Assembly: GCA_900545455.1 (NCBI GenBank)
Contig: UQZF01000029.1
Coordinates: forward strand, 1 to 20,441
From: an uncultured Eubacteriales bacterium
GTDB taxonomy: Bacteria; Bacillota; Clostridia; Lachnospirales; Lachnospiraceae
Direction of reading: 5' to 3'
Length of the DNA: 20,441 nt
Shown: piece after piece, positions 7,655 to 15,710 of the stretch
Layout of the letters: the number at the start of each line of letters is the position of its first letter
Numbering within the stretch: the stretch's first letter is position 1
The notes under the pieces: model-generated
Seen by the model: the letters and a program-made list of their open reading frames with translations, nothing else
The model's database searches: none
Told to the model about the DNA's origin: nothing
Position numbers and translations under genes: made by a program

Positions 7655-8083
7655 TTATGCTTCAATTTCTGCCTTAATCTTAGCCACCATATCAGCATAC
7701 TCTTCCTCTGTAAGGTACTTCTTATCAGGATTCATGAGGAACACACCGCCCCACTCAAACTCATCCTTATACTTAGGTACAAGGTGAAAATGAAGATGAT
7801 GTCCGGTATCTCCGTAAGCACCGTAGTTAATCTTCTGAGGATTGAAAAGTTTCTGAAGCACCGATGAAACCTTGGCAATATCCTCAAAATATGCTGCTCT
7901 CTCCTCCGCTGTGAGCTCCGTCATATCTCCGACATGCTTCTTGTGCGCAAGAATAACTCTTCCAGGATGACTCTGCTCTTTAAATAAATACACCTTGCAG
8001 GTGTCCATCTCACAAATCTTAATTCCAAACTTAGCGACCAACTCGCCCTCCATGCAGTATGCACAGCTTGTATCCTTTTCCAT
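7655..8083 (-). CDS. HIT-family (histidine triad) nucleotide-binding protein
   Basis: A 142-residue cytoplasmic protein. The histidine triad motif is His96-x-His98-x-His100 within GHHLHFHLVPK. The residues before it (GRVILAHKKHVGDMTELTAEE) are the usual strand and loop of the HIT fold. Hydrolases of this family cleave phosphoramidates or dinucleoside polyphosphates such as Ap4A or AMP-lysine. An N-terminal CxxC (Cys7, Cys10) may bind zinc as in several HIT proteins. GGAGG lies 7 nt before ATG 8083, behind a near-consensus promoter, so it is transcribed on its own or with the AAA+ gene 57 bp downstream. The exact substrate is not readable. Confidence 0.88.
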   Translation of the reverse strand: MEKDTSCAYCMEGELVAKFGIKICEMDTCKVYLFKEQSHPGRVILAHKKHVGDMTELTAEERAAYFEDIAKVSSVLQKLFNPQKINYGAYGDTGHHLHFHLVPKYKDEFEWGGVFLMNPDKKYLTEEEYADMVAKIKAEIEA

Positions 8084-8112
8084 GTTAAGACCTCCTTCTT
8101 TATTACCTTTAT

Positions 8113-8141
8113 AATATATAACTAAGCTTCCTTCTTGTCAA
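8113..8141 (-). promoter_or_regulatory. Sigma-A promoter of the HIT gene
   Basis: On the minus strand TTGACA (8141-8136) is followed after exactly 17 bp by TATATT (8118-8113). This matches the consensus at 6/6 and 5/6 bases and sits 29 bp upstream of the start codon. It lies just beyond the terminator of the upstream GH112 operon. Confidence 0.8.
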
Positions 8142-8148
8142 AGATTTT

Positions 8149-8225
8149 CAAACAAAACAAAGCCACCATCATCATATCGCACAGCCTCACCTTTCATGAG
8201 CATGTTAAATATGATGATAATGGCT
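8149..8225 (-). terminator. Rho-independent terminator of the RG-I operon
   Basis: On minus-strand RNA, 8225-8209 pairs with 8177-8161 over 17 bp. Two of the pairs are G.U wobbles that would be A.C mismatches on the other strand. The arm is followed by TTGTTTTGTTT (8159-8149). It begins 6 bp after the GH112 stop. The loop of about 31 nt is long. Confidence 0.75.
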
Positions 8226-8230
8226 CTTAT

Positions 8231-10378
8231 TTACATCTGTATAATTGCGGTATCGTACGCTTCAAGCGTCGCACTCTTGACCCCCGCCTCAGTCTTAACC
8301 GAAGCAGTCTGTGTCTCCCCGCTGTTGTTTATTATTACAAGCATGTTGCTTGCAGGATAATATGCGCACTCGGTGTAAGGATTGTCCGTTATGTACTCTC
8401 CGTCAAGTGCCTCTCCGCCCGCAAGAAGGATTGTGTTGAACAACATTCTTGTGTTCTCAAGGCTTATATTGTAGTGGGACATATAGATTCCCTTGCCCTT
8501 GCCGAAGTCATTGATTGTCATTGCAGGTGCTCCGTCAGCCTCCGCAACAACTCTTGCATTGCCGTCGGTGAGATAGAGTCCGCTTCTTCCTCTTATGCTG
8601 CTTCCCTCAGGCATAAGTCCGTCGACAGGCTGTACCTCATACTGCCACTTGCCATGGCAGATTCTTGCGCCCGTATCCTCATCGATTCCGAGAACATGTG
8701 CCATTCTGAAATATGTATCATAGCCTGCAACCGCTGACGGCTCGTCGACACCGATAAAGGTTCCGCCGTTGTATACCCACTCGGTGAGCTTTGACACAAC
8801 GTCCTCATCCTTCCAGTTGTCGCCGCCGCTCCATGCGCTTCCCGCATATCCGGCATTGATTACGACATCATAATCTTTAAGAACTCCCGCTTTCACATCC
8901 TCAAAGCTGATGAACGATACATCGACAGGAAGTCCCGACAACGACTCGTTGATGTGGATGAGGTCATTCATGTATGTCTCGTGGAAATGTCCCGAAAGTG
9001 TCCATGAACGAAGCTTGCCCCAGCTATGAAGCACCGCAACCTTGGTCTTGATTGACAGAGGTGCGCCCTGTGCGTGGAATGACTTGACCGTTCTGAACTC
9101 GTCGGAAACTTTCTCTATGTAGTCGCAGAAATCAGGGAACGCCTCAACAAGGTGAAGATAGCCGCCAAGTCCGATTCTGTCCACAGGCTGTCTCAAAAGT
9201 GCTCTTCTAACGCTGTTCCAGTACTTCTTGGCATCAAGTGTAGGATTGCCGCCCTCCATAAATGTAGGAGCTCCACCAAGTCCCACAGGGAAAAGATACG
9301 GATGAAGTCTGAGCTCATGTGTAGGCACATCAACTCCCGAGCAGAGTCTTGCCTCGTAGCCGGAGAACACGCACTTTATAAGTCCGTCAAATCCGAACTC
9401 CTTGAATCTTCCGTTGTACGGTTCTATTCCCACCCAGCTGTCGTCATAGAACACATACGCCTTCTTGCCGTACTCATGAACAATGTCGACAAGCTGCTTT
9501 CCAAACCATATTACAAAATCATTTACAAACGCCATCCAGTCAGCCTTCTGCCTGGTTCCGACCATATGTGTTACATGGAGCTTGCCCTGATTGATAAAAT
9601 CCTCCGCAGTAAGGCTATAGCCGTACTTCTCTGCGAACTCATCAAGTGCAAGCGGGCTCACCGTAAAATCATAGGACCCCCAGTCTGAGAAGAGATTTCT
9701 GTTGCGCTCACTGCTTCCCCATATCCACACAAAATTGTAGAACATTGACGTAAAACGAACTACAGTCGTGTCAGGATGCGTCTCACACCAGTTTCTCATC
9801 CAGCCAAGCATATACTCTCTTGTGGCTTCATGTCTCGGATCAATCTGCATGAGATGCTCTTTTGTCCAGTTGTTGGTTGTGTGATTGTACATGGAAATCT
9901 CTTCCCATATACGATATGCCATAAAGCTTACCGTATACTTATGCCATGGAGTTATTTCCTTGATTGTAACCTTGCCATCCGCATAGCTCCAATGCTCCCT
10001 TCCTACAAGGGTGTCCGTCGTTCTGTCGTATACCTGCCAGTACTTGAGTGAATCCTCAGTCTCGTTAATTGAGAACTGCTCAGCAAAGAAATCCTTCATA
10101 AGCTCCACGGTGAGTGTATCACAATCCGCAACAATAGGCTGCGTCATAAGGAAAGTCTGCTGAAGCTTATCCATATTTTTCTTAGCCCACTCGTTGTGGT
10201 CACGAATAATACATATTGTAGAATATATTCCATATCCTGCATTCAGAATCTCATCGGAGAGAACCGTTCCGTCACTGTCTCTTATTACATCTGCGCCCCA
10301 CTTTTCCGCCATCTTAAGTGTAAGCTTCTCATAGCCCGACTCACCCGGAAGTGTGAATCCGCCTTTCTGTGCTGCCAT
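8231..10378 (-). CDS. GH112 phosphorylase, probably beta-D-galactosyl-(1->4)-L-rhamnose phosphorylase
   Basis: A 715-residue cytoplasmic enzyme without signal peptide, within the usual family length. It aligns from end to end with bifidobacterial lacto-N-biose phosphorylase as remembered: the N-terminal GxFTLPxE, KWGADVIRDSDGT, MYNHxTNxW, TVSPLALDEFAEKYGY, FxDxWxGxEPY, RLHPYLFP, GGYLHL, and LHSWGKLRSW then SGLPVDVSFISFEDV. The acid Asp falls at Asp313 in DDSWVGIEPY. GH112 enzymes cleave beta-galactosides with inorganic phosphate, releasing galactose-1-phosphate. Specificity varies between lacto-N-biose/galacto-N-biose and galactosyl-rhamnose. The operon partner GH105 and the nearby CE12 esterase favour galactosyl-rhamnose. 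RBS GGGAGG lies 8 nt before ATG 10378, and it starts 28 nt after the GH105 gene. The family call is firm; the substrate is inferred from context. Confidence 0.88.
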   Translation of the reverse strand: MAAQKGGFTLPGESGYEKLTLKMAEKWGADVIRDSDGTVLSDEILNAGYGIYSTICIIRDHNEWAKKNMDKLQQTFLMTQPIVADCDTLTVELMKDFFAEQFSINETEDSLKYWQVYDRTTDTLVGREHWSYADGKVTIKEITPWHKYTVSFMAYRIWEEISMYNHTTNNWTKEHLMQIDPRHEATREYMLGWMRNWCETHPDTTVVRFTSMFYNFVWIWGSSERNRNLFSDWGSYDFTVSPLALDEFAEKYGYSLTAEDFINQGKLHVTHMVGTRQKADWMAFVNDFVIWFGKQLVDIVHEYGKKAYVFYDDSWVGIEPYNGRFKEFGFDGLIKCVFSGYEARLCSGVDVPTHELRLHPYLFPVGLGGAPTFMEGGNPTLDAKKYWNSVRRALLRQPVDRIGLGGYLHLVEAFPDFCDYIEKVSDEFRTVKSFHAQGAPLSIKTKVAVLHSWGKLRSWTLSGHFHETYMNDLIHINESLSGLPVDVSFISFEDVKAGVLKDYDVVINAGYAGSAWSGGDNWKDEDVVSKLTEWVYNGGTFIGVDEPSAVAGYDTYFRMAHVLGIDEDTGARICHGKWQYEVQPVDGLMPEGSSIRGRSGLYLTDGNARVVAEADGAPAMTINDFGKGKGIYMSHYNISLENTRMLFNTILLAGGEALDGEYITDNPYTECAYYPASNMLVIINNSGETQTASVKTEAGVKSATLEAYDTAIIQM

Positions 10379-10406
10379 TGTATTTTCCTCCCAATAATAT
10401 TATCTC

Positions 10407-11459
10407 TTAGAGTGCTCCGTCCTTTTCAATGTCATCCGATACAAGAAGCTCGGAGAAAAATGCAAGTGCAAGTCCCTGTCCCCAGCCCTGGATGTAAGCC
10501 TTAGGGATTCCTCTGTAGCCCTCCTTGTCTCTCATAACTGCCGTTCCGCCGGAAACGTTCATAACCTTTCCATCTTCACTCACGTTAGCAATAAGTCCCT
10601 TGATTGACTTATTGATATACTTGCTGTGAAGCGGATTTCCTCTTGTGAGCATCGCTGCCGCAATACCTGCAGAAGCAGAAACTTCCTCATAGGATTCCGG
10701 ATCATCAACAACCGTTCTCCAAAGTCCGTTCTCTGTCTGGTATACCTTCAGTGCCGCAAGCTGCTCGTTGAGTGAGCCTGCAATGTCAATAAACTTAGGG
10801 TAAAGATAGCATTCAGGAAGGATTCCGCCAACCTGTGACATGGTGAATGCTGCCCATGCATTAGCTCTTCCCCAGTATATTCCCGACATGTGGTCGCCTG
10901 CAATATTGTCATATCCGTGATACCATAATCCGCTGCTTGGGTTCTGAAGATACTTGATATGCCAGTAATACTGATTGAGAGCATCATCAATCATCTCCTG
11001 ATTCTTTTCCATCACGCCGACACGTAAAAGTAAAAATGCAGCCATGAACAATGTGTCGCACCAGCACTGCTCAGGGAAATCATTGTTAGCAGATACCGTA
11101 TGTTGAAGAACATTGTCAGCAAATCTCAGGGCATCCTTCTGAATATAATGAATCTTGCTCATAAGAATCTCATGATACTTCTCATCACCTGTAGCCTTGT
11201 ACAGGGTGATAAGACAGTGTCCCATCGCACACGCATTGACTGTCCATACCTTAGGAAGTCCAAGGTCGATAAGTTCATCCACTCTGTCCTTAAGCAGGTC
11301 AAGATATTCCTTCTTTCCCGTCTTTTCATAAGCCTCGCCTATTCCGTAATACGCAACACCGCATGGCCAATCCCATGTCAAATCCATGTTCATGGTCTTT
11401 TTAACTATTTTATCAATAACCTCTTCAATCTGTTTCTTATCATATTCAAGCTTTAACAT
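10407..11459 (-). CDS. GH105 unsaturated rhamnogalacturonyl hydrolase
   Basis: A 350-residue cytoplasmic enzyme with the (alpha/alpha)6-barrel pattern of GH105/GH88. It is similar to YteR of Bacillus subtilis as remembered: WDWPCGVAYYGI near the start, CDTLFM around 134-139, SGLWYHGYD near 176-184, YWGRANAW near 195-202, GLWRTVVDDP, and a C-terminal YIQGWGQG. It would hydrate and remove the 4,5-unsaturated galacturonic acid from the non-reducing end of lyase-made rhamnogalacturonan fragments. The Asp at 135 matches YteR Asp143. At the position of YteR Asp88 this protein appears to have Asn75 (VNACAMG). GGAGG lies 5 nt before ATG 11459. It sits between the binding protein and GH112 genes in one operon. 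Confidence 0.87.
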   Translation of the reverse strand: MLKLEYDKKQIEEVIDKIVKKTMNMDLTWDWPCGVAYYGIGEAYEKTGKKEYLDLLKDRVDELIDLGLPKVWTVNACAMGHCLITLYKATGDEKYHEILMSKIHYIQKDALRFADNVLQHTVSANNDFPEQCWCDTLFMAAFLLLRVGVMEKNQEMIDDALNQYYWHIKYLQNPSSGLWYHGYDNIAGDHMSGIYWGRANAWAAFTMSQVGGILPECYLYPKFIDIAGSLNEQLAALKVYQTENGLWRTVVDDPESYEEVSASAGIAAAMLTRGNPLHSKYINKSIKGLIANVSEDGKVMNVSGGTAVMRDKEGYRGIPKAYIQGWGQGLALAFFSELLVSDDIEKDGAL

Positions 11460-11562
11460 TTAATCCTCCATTCTGCTTTTGGCAATTTATGTATTTTTTC
11501 CGCCTATATCACGACCTGAATATCGGTCGAAAAAGCACACAAACTATATTTTCTTTTTAATA

Positions 11563-11591
11563 CAGCCCCACAGCGTAACGCCATGGGGCTG
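11563..11591 (-). other. GC-rich intercistronic stem-loop after the binding-protein gene
   Basis: CAGCCCCA (11563-11570) pairs with TGGGGCTG (11584-11591), and a small GCG/CGC pairing lies in the loop. On the minus strand no T-run follows, only AT-rich sequence. A stable hairpin right after a solute-binding protein gene often protects that part of the message and raises its level over the downstream enzymes. Partial termination is the alternative. The rest of the 163-bp gap (11460-11622) holds a second small CGACC/GGTCG inverted repeat (11512-11529) and the GH105 ribosome binding site. Confidence 0.6.
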
Positions 11592-11622
11592 CATTTGTTT
11601 ACGAATCAGTATTTACCGGAAA

Positions 11623-13368
11623 TTACTGGAGACGTGTTGTATTACCTGCATCGAAAGCTTCTTTTCTGCCATCGATAACTTCCTGATATCCTGCATCAAG
11701 ATACTTCTGGCTTAACTCATCATAGAGTGCATCGAACTTATCAGGCTCACACATTGTGAGCTGATCTCTGTACTCTGTATAGAGGTCATATAATGTCTGG
11801 TTGTACTCAGATACTGCTTCAATAGCTGTAGCGAAGAGACAGTCAGAGTTAGCATAACCTGCATTGTAAAGAGCAACCTGTCCCTCGTAGTTAGCAAGGA
11901 GTTCATCATAGAAATCCTGTGGAAGTCCCTGTGGAGCAACAGCCTTAATATCCTTCTCGATATTGCCTAATGTCTTAACAGCACTTACTGCACACCAGTA
12001 GTCTACGTTGTTGTTATGTCCCTGCTGCTCGGCAAGACCTGACTGGTCAGCTACTGCTACAGGATCACCATTCTCGTCATAGTTGAAGTTAACGCCCTCA
12101 ATACCCCACTGCATTGTGAAGAGGTTCTCAGGCTGGCATAACCACTCAAGGTACATCATAGCTGCCTTAACCTCATCATCTGTAGCGTCATGAGCGAAAC
12201 CAATCATCATACCGAAGTTAGTACCAGGTCTGTAAGATGGAGAAGAACCCCATGTCTCATCCTGTGCCCACTCTGAAGGAGATACAACTACTGCAAGCTT
12301 TCCATCCGGATTAGCATCATAGAAAGAGCTAAGTACGTTCATTGTTGAAGATACATAACCTGACCATGTAAATGCCTTGCCGTTGATGAAGTCTGCCTCT
12401 GCCTCAGAAGCATCTCTTAAGTAGTAGTTCTCATTTAAGTAACCATTGTTGTAAAGTGTATTCTGCCACTTGAGGAATCTCTTCTGAGCCTCTGTTGAGA
12501 GAGCAGGAATCTGATAATCACCTGTTGTAGCCCATGTCTCCTCATCCTGTGGGTAATCTCTGTAGCCGTAGTTCTGGTCAATACCGGCACCGCTTACCTT
12601 GCTTCCGCCAAGAGGAGCTGCATGTCCGTTCTCAACGAGCTTAGCGTAAAGCTCAAGGAGCTCTGTGTTGTTAGTAGGATATGAATCAAATCCAGCCTCC
12701 TCAACCCAGTCCTGACGATAGAATGTTACGAATGTGTATGTTGTATTACCGTAAGGTCTGTAACCAAGTGCAAGGTAATCCTCTCCGGCTAACTTTGTGT
12801 AAGCATCGTTGCCGTAGTCAACCATCTGCTGCCAGTATGTAGGAGCTATCTGCTTGAACTCCTCAACATCGTAAGGCTTGATATCGCCGTTAGCCTGCCA
12901 TGTAGCAAGCTTATCATAGTCGTACTCCATACAGATTGTAGGAAGGTCGCCTGCTGCTGCTAACATAGCATAATCGTTCATAACTGCACTACGTGTGATA
13001 CCAACATACTTAACATCGATGTTGTACTTATCACCAAAGTTCTCCTGTACCCACTTTGTCCAGTAGTTGTTCTCAACGTCTGAGCATCCGTTTCCTGAAG
13101 AGCCTCTGTCGTATACAGGGATCTCAAGTGTAACCTTGTTAGCGAATGGCTCCCAGCCGTCGATGCCTGCTACTGTCTGGCTGTCATTCTTAGTTGCCTC
13201 AGTAGTTGTCTCTGTGTTGCTGCTTGCGGATGTAGTTGTCTCTGTGTTGTTGTTTCCGGCTGTTGTTGAGTCGGAATTTGCAGGCTTGCTACATCCTGCT
13301 AATGTGCTGACTGCCATTGCACCTACAAGTGCTGTGGCAACAGCCTTCTGAAGAGTATTTTTCTTCAT
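11623..13368 (-). CDS. Lipoprotein solute-binding protein of an LplA/YtcQ-type ABC importer
   Basis: A 581-residue extracellular lipoprotein. The signal peptide ends in the lipobox STLAGC with lipidated Cys26, followed by a Thr/Ser/Asn-rich linker to about residue 65. The length and Trp/Tyr-rich sequence match family 1 extracellular solute-binding proteins of the LplA/YtcQ group, which are larger than MalE-type proteins. Bacillus YtcQ works with YteP and YtcP in uptake of rhamnogalacturonan fragments. Two permease genes lie immediately upstream in the operon, so the likely cargo is an unsaturated RG-I oligosaccharide. GGAGG lies 8 nt before ATG 13368. Codons are strongly biased in the manner of a highly expressed gene. 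The substrate is an inference from neighbours. Confidence 0.88.
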   Translation of the reverse strand: MKKNTLQKAVATALVGAMAVSTLAGCSKPANSDSTTAGNNNTETTTSASSNTETTTEATKNDSQTVAGIDGWEPFANKVTLEIPVYDRGSSGNGCSDVENNYWTKWVQENFGDKYNIDVKYVGITRSAVMNDYAMLAAAGDLPTICMEYDYDKLATWQANGDIKPYDVEEFKQIAPTYWQQMVDYGNDAYTKLAGEDYLALGYRPYGNTTYTFVTFYRQDWVEEAGFDSYPTNNTELLELYAKLVENGHAAPLGGSKVSGAGIDQNYGYRDYPQDEETWATTGDYQIPALSTEAQKRFLKWQNTLYNNGYLNENYYLRDASEAEADFINGKAFTWSGYVSSTMNVLSSFYDANPDGKLAVVVSPSEWAQDETWGSSPSYRPGTNFGMMIGFAHDATDDEVKAAMMYLEWLCQPENLFTMQWGIEGVNFNYDENGDPVAVADQSGLAEQQGHNNNVDYWCAVSAVKTLGNIEKDIKAVAPQGLPQDFYDELLANYEGQVALYNAGYANSDCLFATAIEAVSEYNQTLYDLYTEYRDQLTMCEPDKFDALYDELSQKYLDAGYQEVIDGRKEAFDAGNTTRLQ

Positions 13369-13399
13369 AACTTAATCCTCCTTTAAAGATAAAGTATAC

Positions 13400-13436
13400 A
13401 TAGTTTATATATCACCCCGTCATTCGGGGAAACTAT
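13400..13436 (-). other. Intercistronic stem-loop ahead of the binding-protein gene
   Basis: An outer 7-bp stem (13400-13406 with 13430-13436) and an inner CCCCG/CGGGG stem (13415-13419 with 13425-13429) form one hairpin with an 8-nt bulge on one side. It lies in the 108-bp gap between the second permease gene and the binding-protein gene. With no T-run after it, a 5' mRNA protector or processing site is more likely than a terminator. Confidence 0.55.
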
Positions 13437-13476
13437 CAGATATTGTTGTATAATACGCCTGTTAAGCTGTGGGCTG

Positions 13477-14403
13477 TTAACCCTTTACCGCTCCGATCAT
13501 TGTTCCCTGTACGAAGTACTTCTGAAGGAACGGGTAAATAATAATGATAGGAATTGTTACGAACATGATGCTCGCTGATCTTAATACCTCAGGAGTTGAC
13601 TGAACCACACCACCGGTATCAAGTGAGGATGTCTGTGCCTCAGATGCCGAAGCTACGAGCTGATACAGCTTATACTGAATCATCTTAAGGTCAGCCTTAC
13701 GAGTATAGTACATGTTATCAGCGTATGAATTCCAACGTCCTACTGCATAGAACAGTGAAAGTGTAGCAAGTATCGGCTTTGAAAGCGGAAGAACAATCTT
13801 GCTGAGTATCTGGAAGTTGCTTGCTCCGTCAAGAAATGCCGATTCCTCCAAGCTGTCGGGAATTGTACTCTGGAAAAAGTTCTTCATGATAAGCATGTTG
13901 TATGGTGAATATATAAGTGGTAAAATAAGCACCCACGCTGTATCGAGCACATGTAAATCCTTGTATAAAAGATATGAAGGAATGATACCTGCACTAAAGT
14001 ACATCGGAACCATAAGTATGAATGTGATAAACTTCTTACCCTTAAGTCTCTTCTTTGAAAGCGGGTAAGCTGCACAAGTACATACAAGCATACCAAGTGC
14101 GGTAAATATAAGTGTTATCACTGCCGAAAATCCCATTGAATAAGTCATCGAGCTGTCGGCAAGCACGCTCTTGTATGCGTCAAAGTTAACATCCTTAGGC
14201 CAGAAGTATACCGTCTTAGCCATAACTGCGGTGTTTCCTGAAATTGACTTAACTGCCACATGAAGGAAAGGAAGTACGCATGTCGCACAAAGGATTGTTA
14301 TGACAAACATGATTATGAAATCACTTATTCTGAACTTAATTACTGCATGAGTACCGCCTGCTGAAACAGAAGCCTCATTAACATTTTTTTTCTTCTTACT
14401 CAT
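13477..14403 (-). CDS. Carbohydrate ABC transporter permease, LplC/YtcP type
   Basis: A 308-residue membrane protein with six predicted membrane segments. The binding-protein-dependent permease signature is ESAFLDGASNFQILSKIVLP (about 190-210), which contacts the ATPase. An N-terminal Lys-rich cytoplasmic tail precedes the first segment (IIMFVITILCATCVLPFLHVAV). The C-terminal pattern IMFVTIPIIIIYPFLQKYFVQGTMIGAVKG is typical of the LplC/YtcP subgroup. AGGAGG lies 9 nt before ATG 14403, and the gap from the first permease gene is 13 nt. The two permeases form the channel for the binding protein encoded next. No ATPase gene is nearby. Confidence 0.9.
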   Translation of the reverse strand: MSKKKKNVNEASVSAGGTHAVIKFRISDFIIMFVITILCATCVLPFLHVAVKSISGNTAVMAKTVYFWPKDVNFDAYKSVLADSSMTYSMGFSAVITLIFTALGMLVCTCAAYPLSKKRLKGKKFITFILMVPMYFSAGIIPSYLLYKDLHVLDTAWVLILPLIYSPYNMLIMKNFFQSTIPDSLEESAFLDGASNFQILSKIVLPLSKPILATLSLFYAVGRWNSYADNMYYTRKADLKMIQYKLYQLVASASEAQTSSLDTGGVVQSTPEVLRSASIMFVTIPIIIIYPFLQKYFVQGTMIGAVKG

Positions 14404-14416
14404 TATGCCGCACCTC

Positions 14417-15376
14417 CTACAGTAATCCGTCTTCGCCGAGCTTCTTAGCTATACGGTCAGATAATATAACAAGCACGAGTCCTACAAGTGACTGGAACAG
14501 ACCAACCGCTGTTGCCATACTGTACTTGTTGTTTCCAAGTCCCTTGTTATATACATATATAGCAAGCTGATACTGGAAGTCCTTAACCATAGAGTTCTCA
14601 AATGCCTTAAGTCTCTCAAGGTTACTTCCCATTACTCGTCCGAGGTTCATGATAAGGAGTGTAACTACGGTACTCTTGATTCCCGGAAGTGTGATATGCC
14701 ACATTCTCTTCCAACGGTTAGCTCCGTCAATCATCGCTGCCTCGTAGAGTTCTCCGTTGATACCTGTGATAGCTGCAAGGTAAAGGATTGTTCCCCATCC
14801 CATCGACTGCCATACGCCAATCATGAGATATGTAACCGCCCAGTGCCATTTTTCATTCAGGAACGGGAACTTTCCGTTTCCGATTCCCAAGTTCTCTAAG
14901 AGAACATTCACAAGACCTGTCGAAGGCATGAACATTGTAAGTGCAACACTTCCCACGATAGCCCATGAAAGGAAGTGAGGCAGATACAGAATTGTCTGTG
15001 AAACCTTCTTGAACTTCTGATAGCGAAGCTCGTTGAGCATAAGTGCAAGTATGATAGGCATCGGGAAGCCTACAAGTAAATCCAAAAGGTTAAATACAAT
15101 TGAGTTTCTTAATGCTCTCGCAAAATCTGCATCCTTGAATATCTTGGCGAAAGTCTTCATTCCCACCCATTCGCTTCCTGAATATCCTTTCGAAGGCTTG
15201 TAATCCATAAATGCCATTCTCAATCCCGGGTAAGCCGCATAATTAAAAATTATGACGAGTGCCACCGGAATCAGCAGCATCGCGTATAACTGCCAATCTC
15301 TCTTCAGAAACGCCATCGGATTCTTGCTCTTTGCCGCCATCACGATAGGTGGTTTCTGAACTTTTGTCTTTCCCAT
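14417..15376 (-). CDS. Carbohydrate ABC transporter permease, LplB/YteP type
   Basis: A 319-residue membrane protein with six predicted membrane segments. The EAA-loop signature is ELYEAAMIDGANRWKRMWHI followed by TLPG. The first segment is LYAMLLIPVALVIIFNYAAYPGLRMAF, a hallmark of the LplB/YteP group. ATG 15376 is the chosen start because GGAGG lies 8 nt upstream. An in-frame ATG at 15445 has no ribosome binding site and would add a polar extension. It is the first gene of the transporter/enzyme operon and is divergent from the AraC regulator across about 330 bp. Confidence 0.9.
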   Translation of the reverse strand: MGKTKVQKPPIVMAAKSKNPMAFLKRDWQLYAMLLIPVALVIIFNYAAYPGLRMAFMDYKPSKGYSGSEWVGMKTFAKIFKDADFARALRNSIVFNLLDLLVGFPMPIILALMLNELRYQKFKKVSQTILYLPHFLSWAIVGSVALTMFMPSTGLVNVLLENLGIGNGKFPFLNEKWHWAVTYLMIGVWQSMGWGTILYLAAITGINGELYEAAMIDGANRWKRMWHITLPGIKSTVVTLLIMNLGRVMGSNLERLKAFENSMVKDFQYQLAIYVYNKGLGNNKYSMATAVGLFQSLVGLVLVILSDRIAKKLGEDGLL

Positions 15377-15451
15377 ACTTAATTCCTCCGTTCTACTCTG
15401 TGTATTGCTAATTGGTGATTTTTCACAACCCCGCCTCGTTTTCATAGCTTA

Positions 15452-15457
15452 ATTATA
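15452..15457 (-). promoter_or_regulatory. Candidate -10 box of the RG-I operon
   Basis: TATAAT on the minus strand lies about 75 bp before the first permease start. No recognisable -35 lies 16-18 bp upstream, as expected for a promoter that depends on an AraC-type activator. The call rests on the hexamer alone. Confidence 0.35.
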
Positions 15458-15641
15458 TACATTTTACTCAATCACTTCTATGCAATTCTATCTGAAAACA
15501 TAGCAAAAACAACTATTTAGTATTAACGCTTTGTTCATTTTTTGTATACAATGTTTGGATTATTAGTAATTTAATGCGCTAATCTATGTATTTTTGTTGT
15601 GATTTTATGTGTTTTTTTGTTTGCGAAATTGATTTTGTTGG

Positions 15642-15670
15642 TTGAAATTACTATTTTGTTAAGATATAAT
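15642..15670 (+). promoter_or_regulatory. Sigma-A promoter of the AraC-family regulator gene
   Basis: TTGAAA (15642-15647) and a perfect TATAAT (15665-15670) are spaced by 17 bp, about 40 bp ahead of the start codon. The strength of this match suggests the regulator is made at a basal level. Confidence 0.75.
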
Positions 15671-15710
15671 TACATATAGTATATTTGTCCTATACAATAA
15701 GGAGGTTTCT

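Larger units (their letters stand above)
15377..15710. promoter_or_regulatory. Divergent promoter region of the RG-I locus
   Basis: This is a very AT-rich gap between the transporter operon (leftward) and the regulator (rightward). The palindrome TTGTATACAA sits at 15542-15551, near the middle. T-rich, partly repeated tracts run from 15585 to 15640. These are candidate sites for the AraC-family protein, which usually binds two half-sites. No repeat is clear enough to be called an operator. Confidence 0.5.

Noticed and set aside
8231..10378. Lacto-N-biose phosphorylase as the final call
   Set aside because: The family is right, but no host-glycan genes are nearby and all neighbours point to rhamnogalacturonan; the substrate is left as an inference.
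8135..10504. Several plus-strand open frames opposite the GH112 gene
   Set aside because: They lie antisense to a protein with recognisable motifs along its whole length, lack ribosome binding sites and look like composition shadows.
15377..15445. N-terminal extension of the first permease from ATG 15445
   Set aside because: No ribosome binding site precedes it, it overlaps the likely promoter, and ATG 15376 has a well-placed GGAGG.
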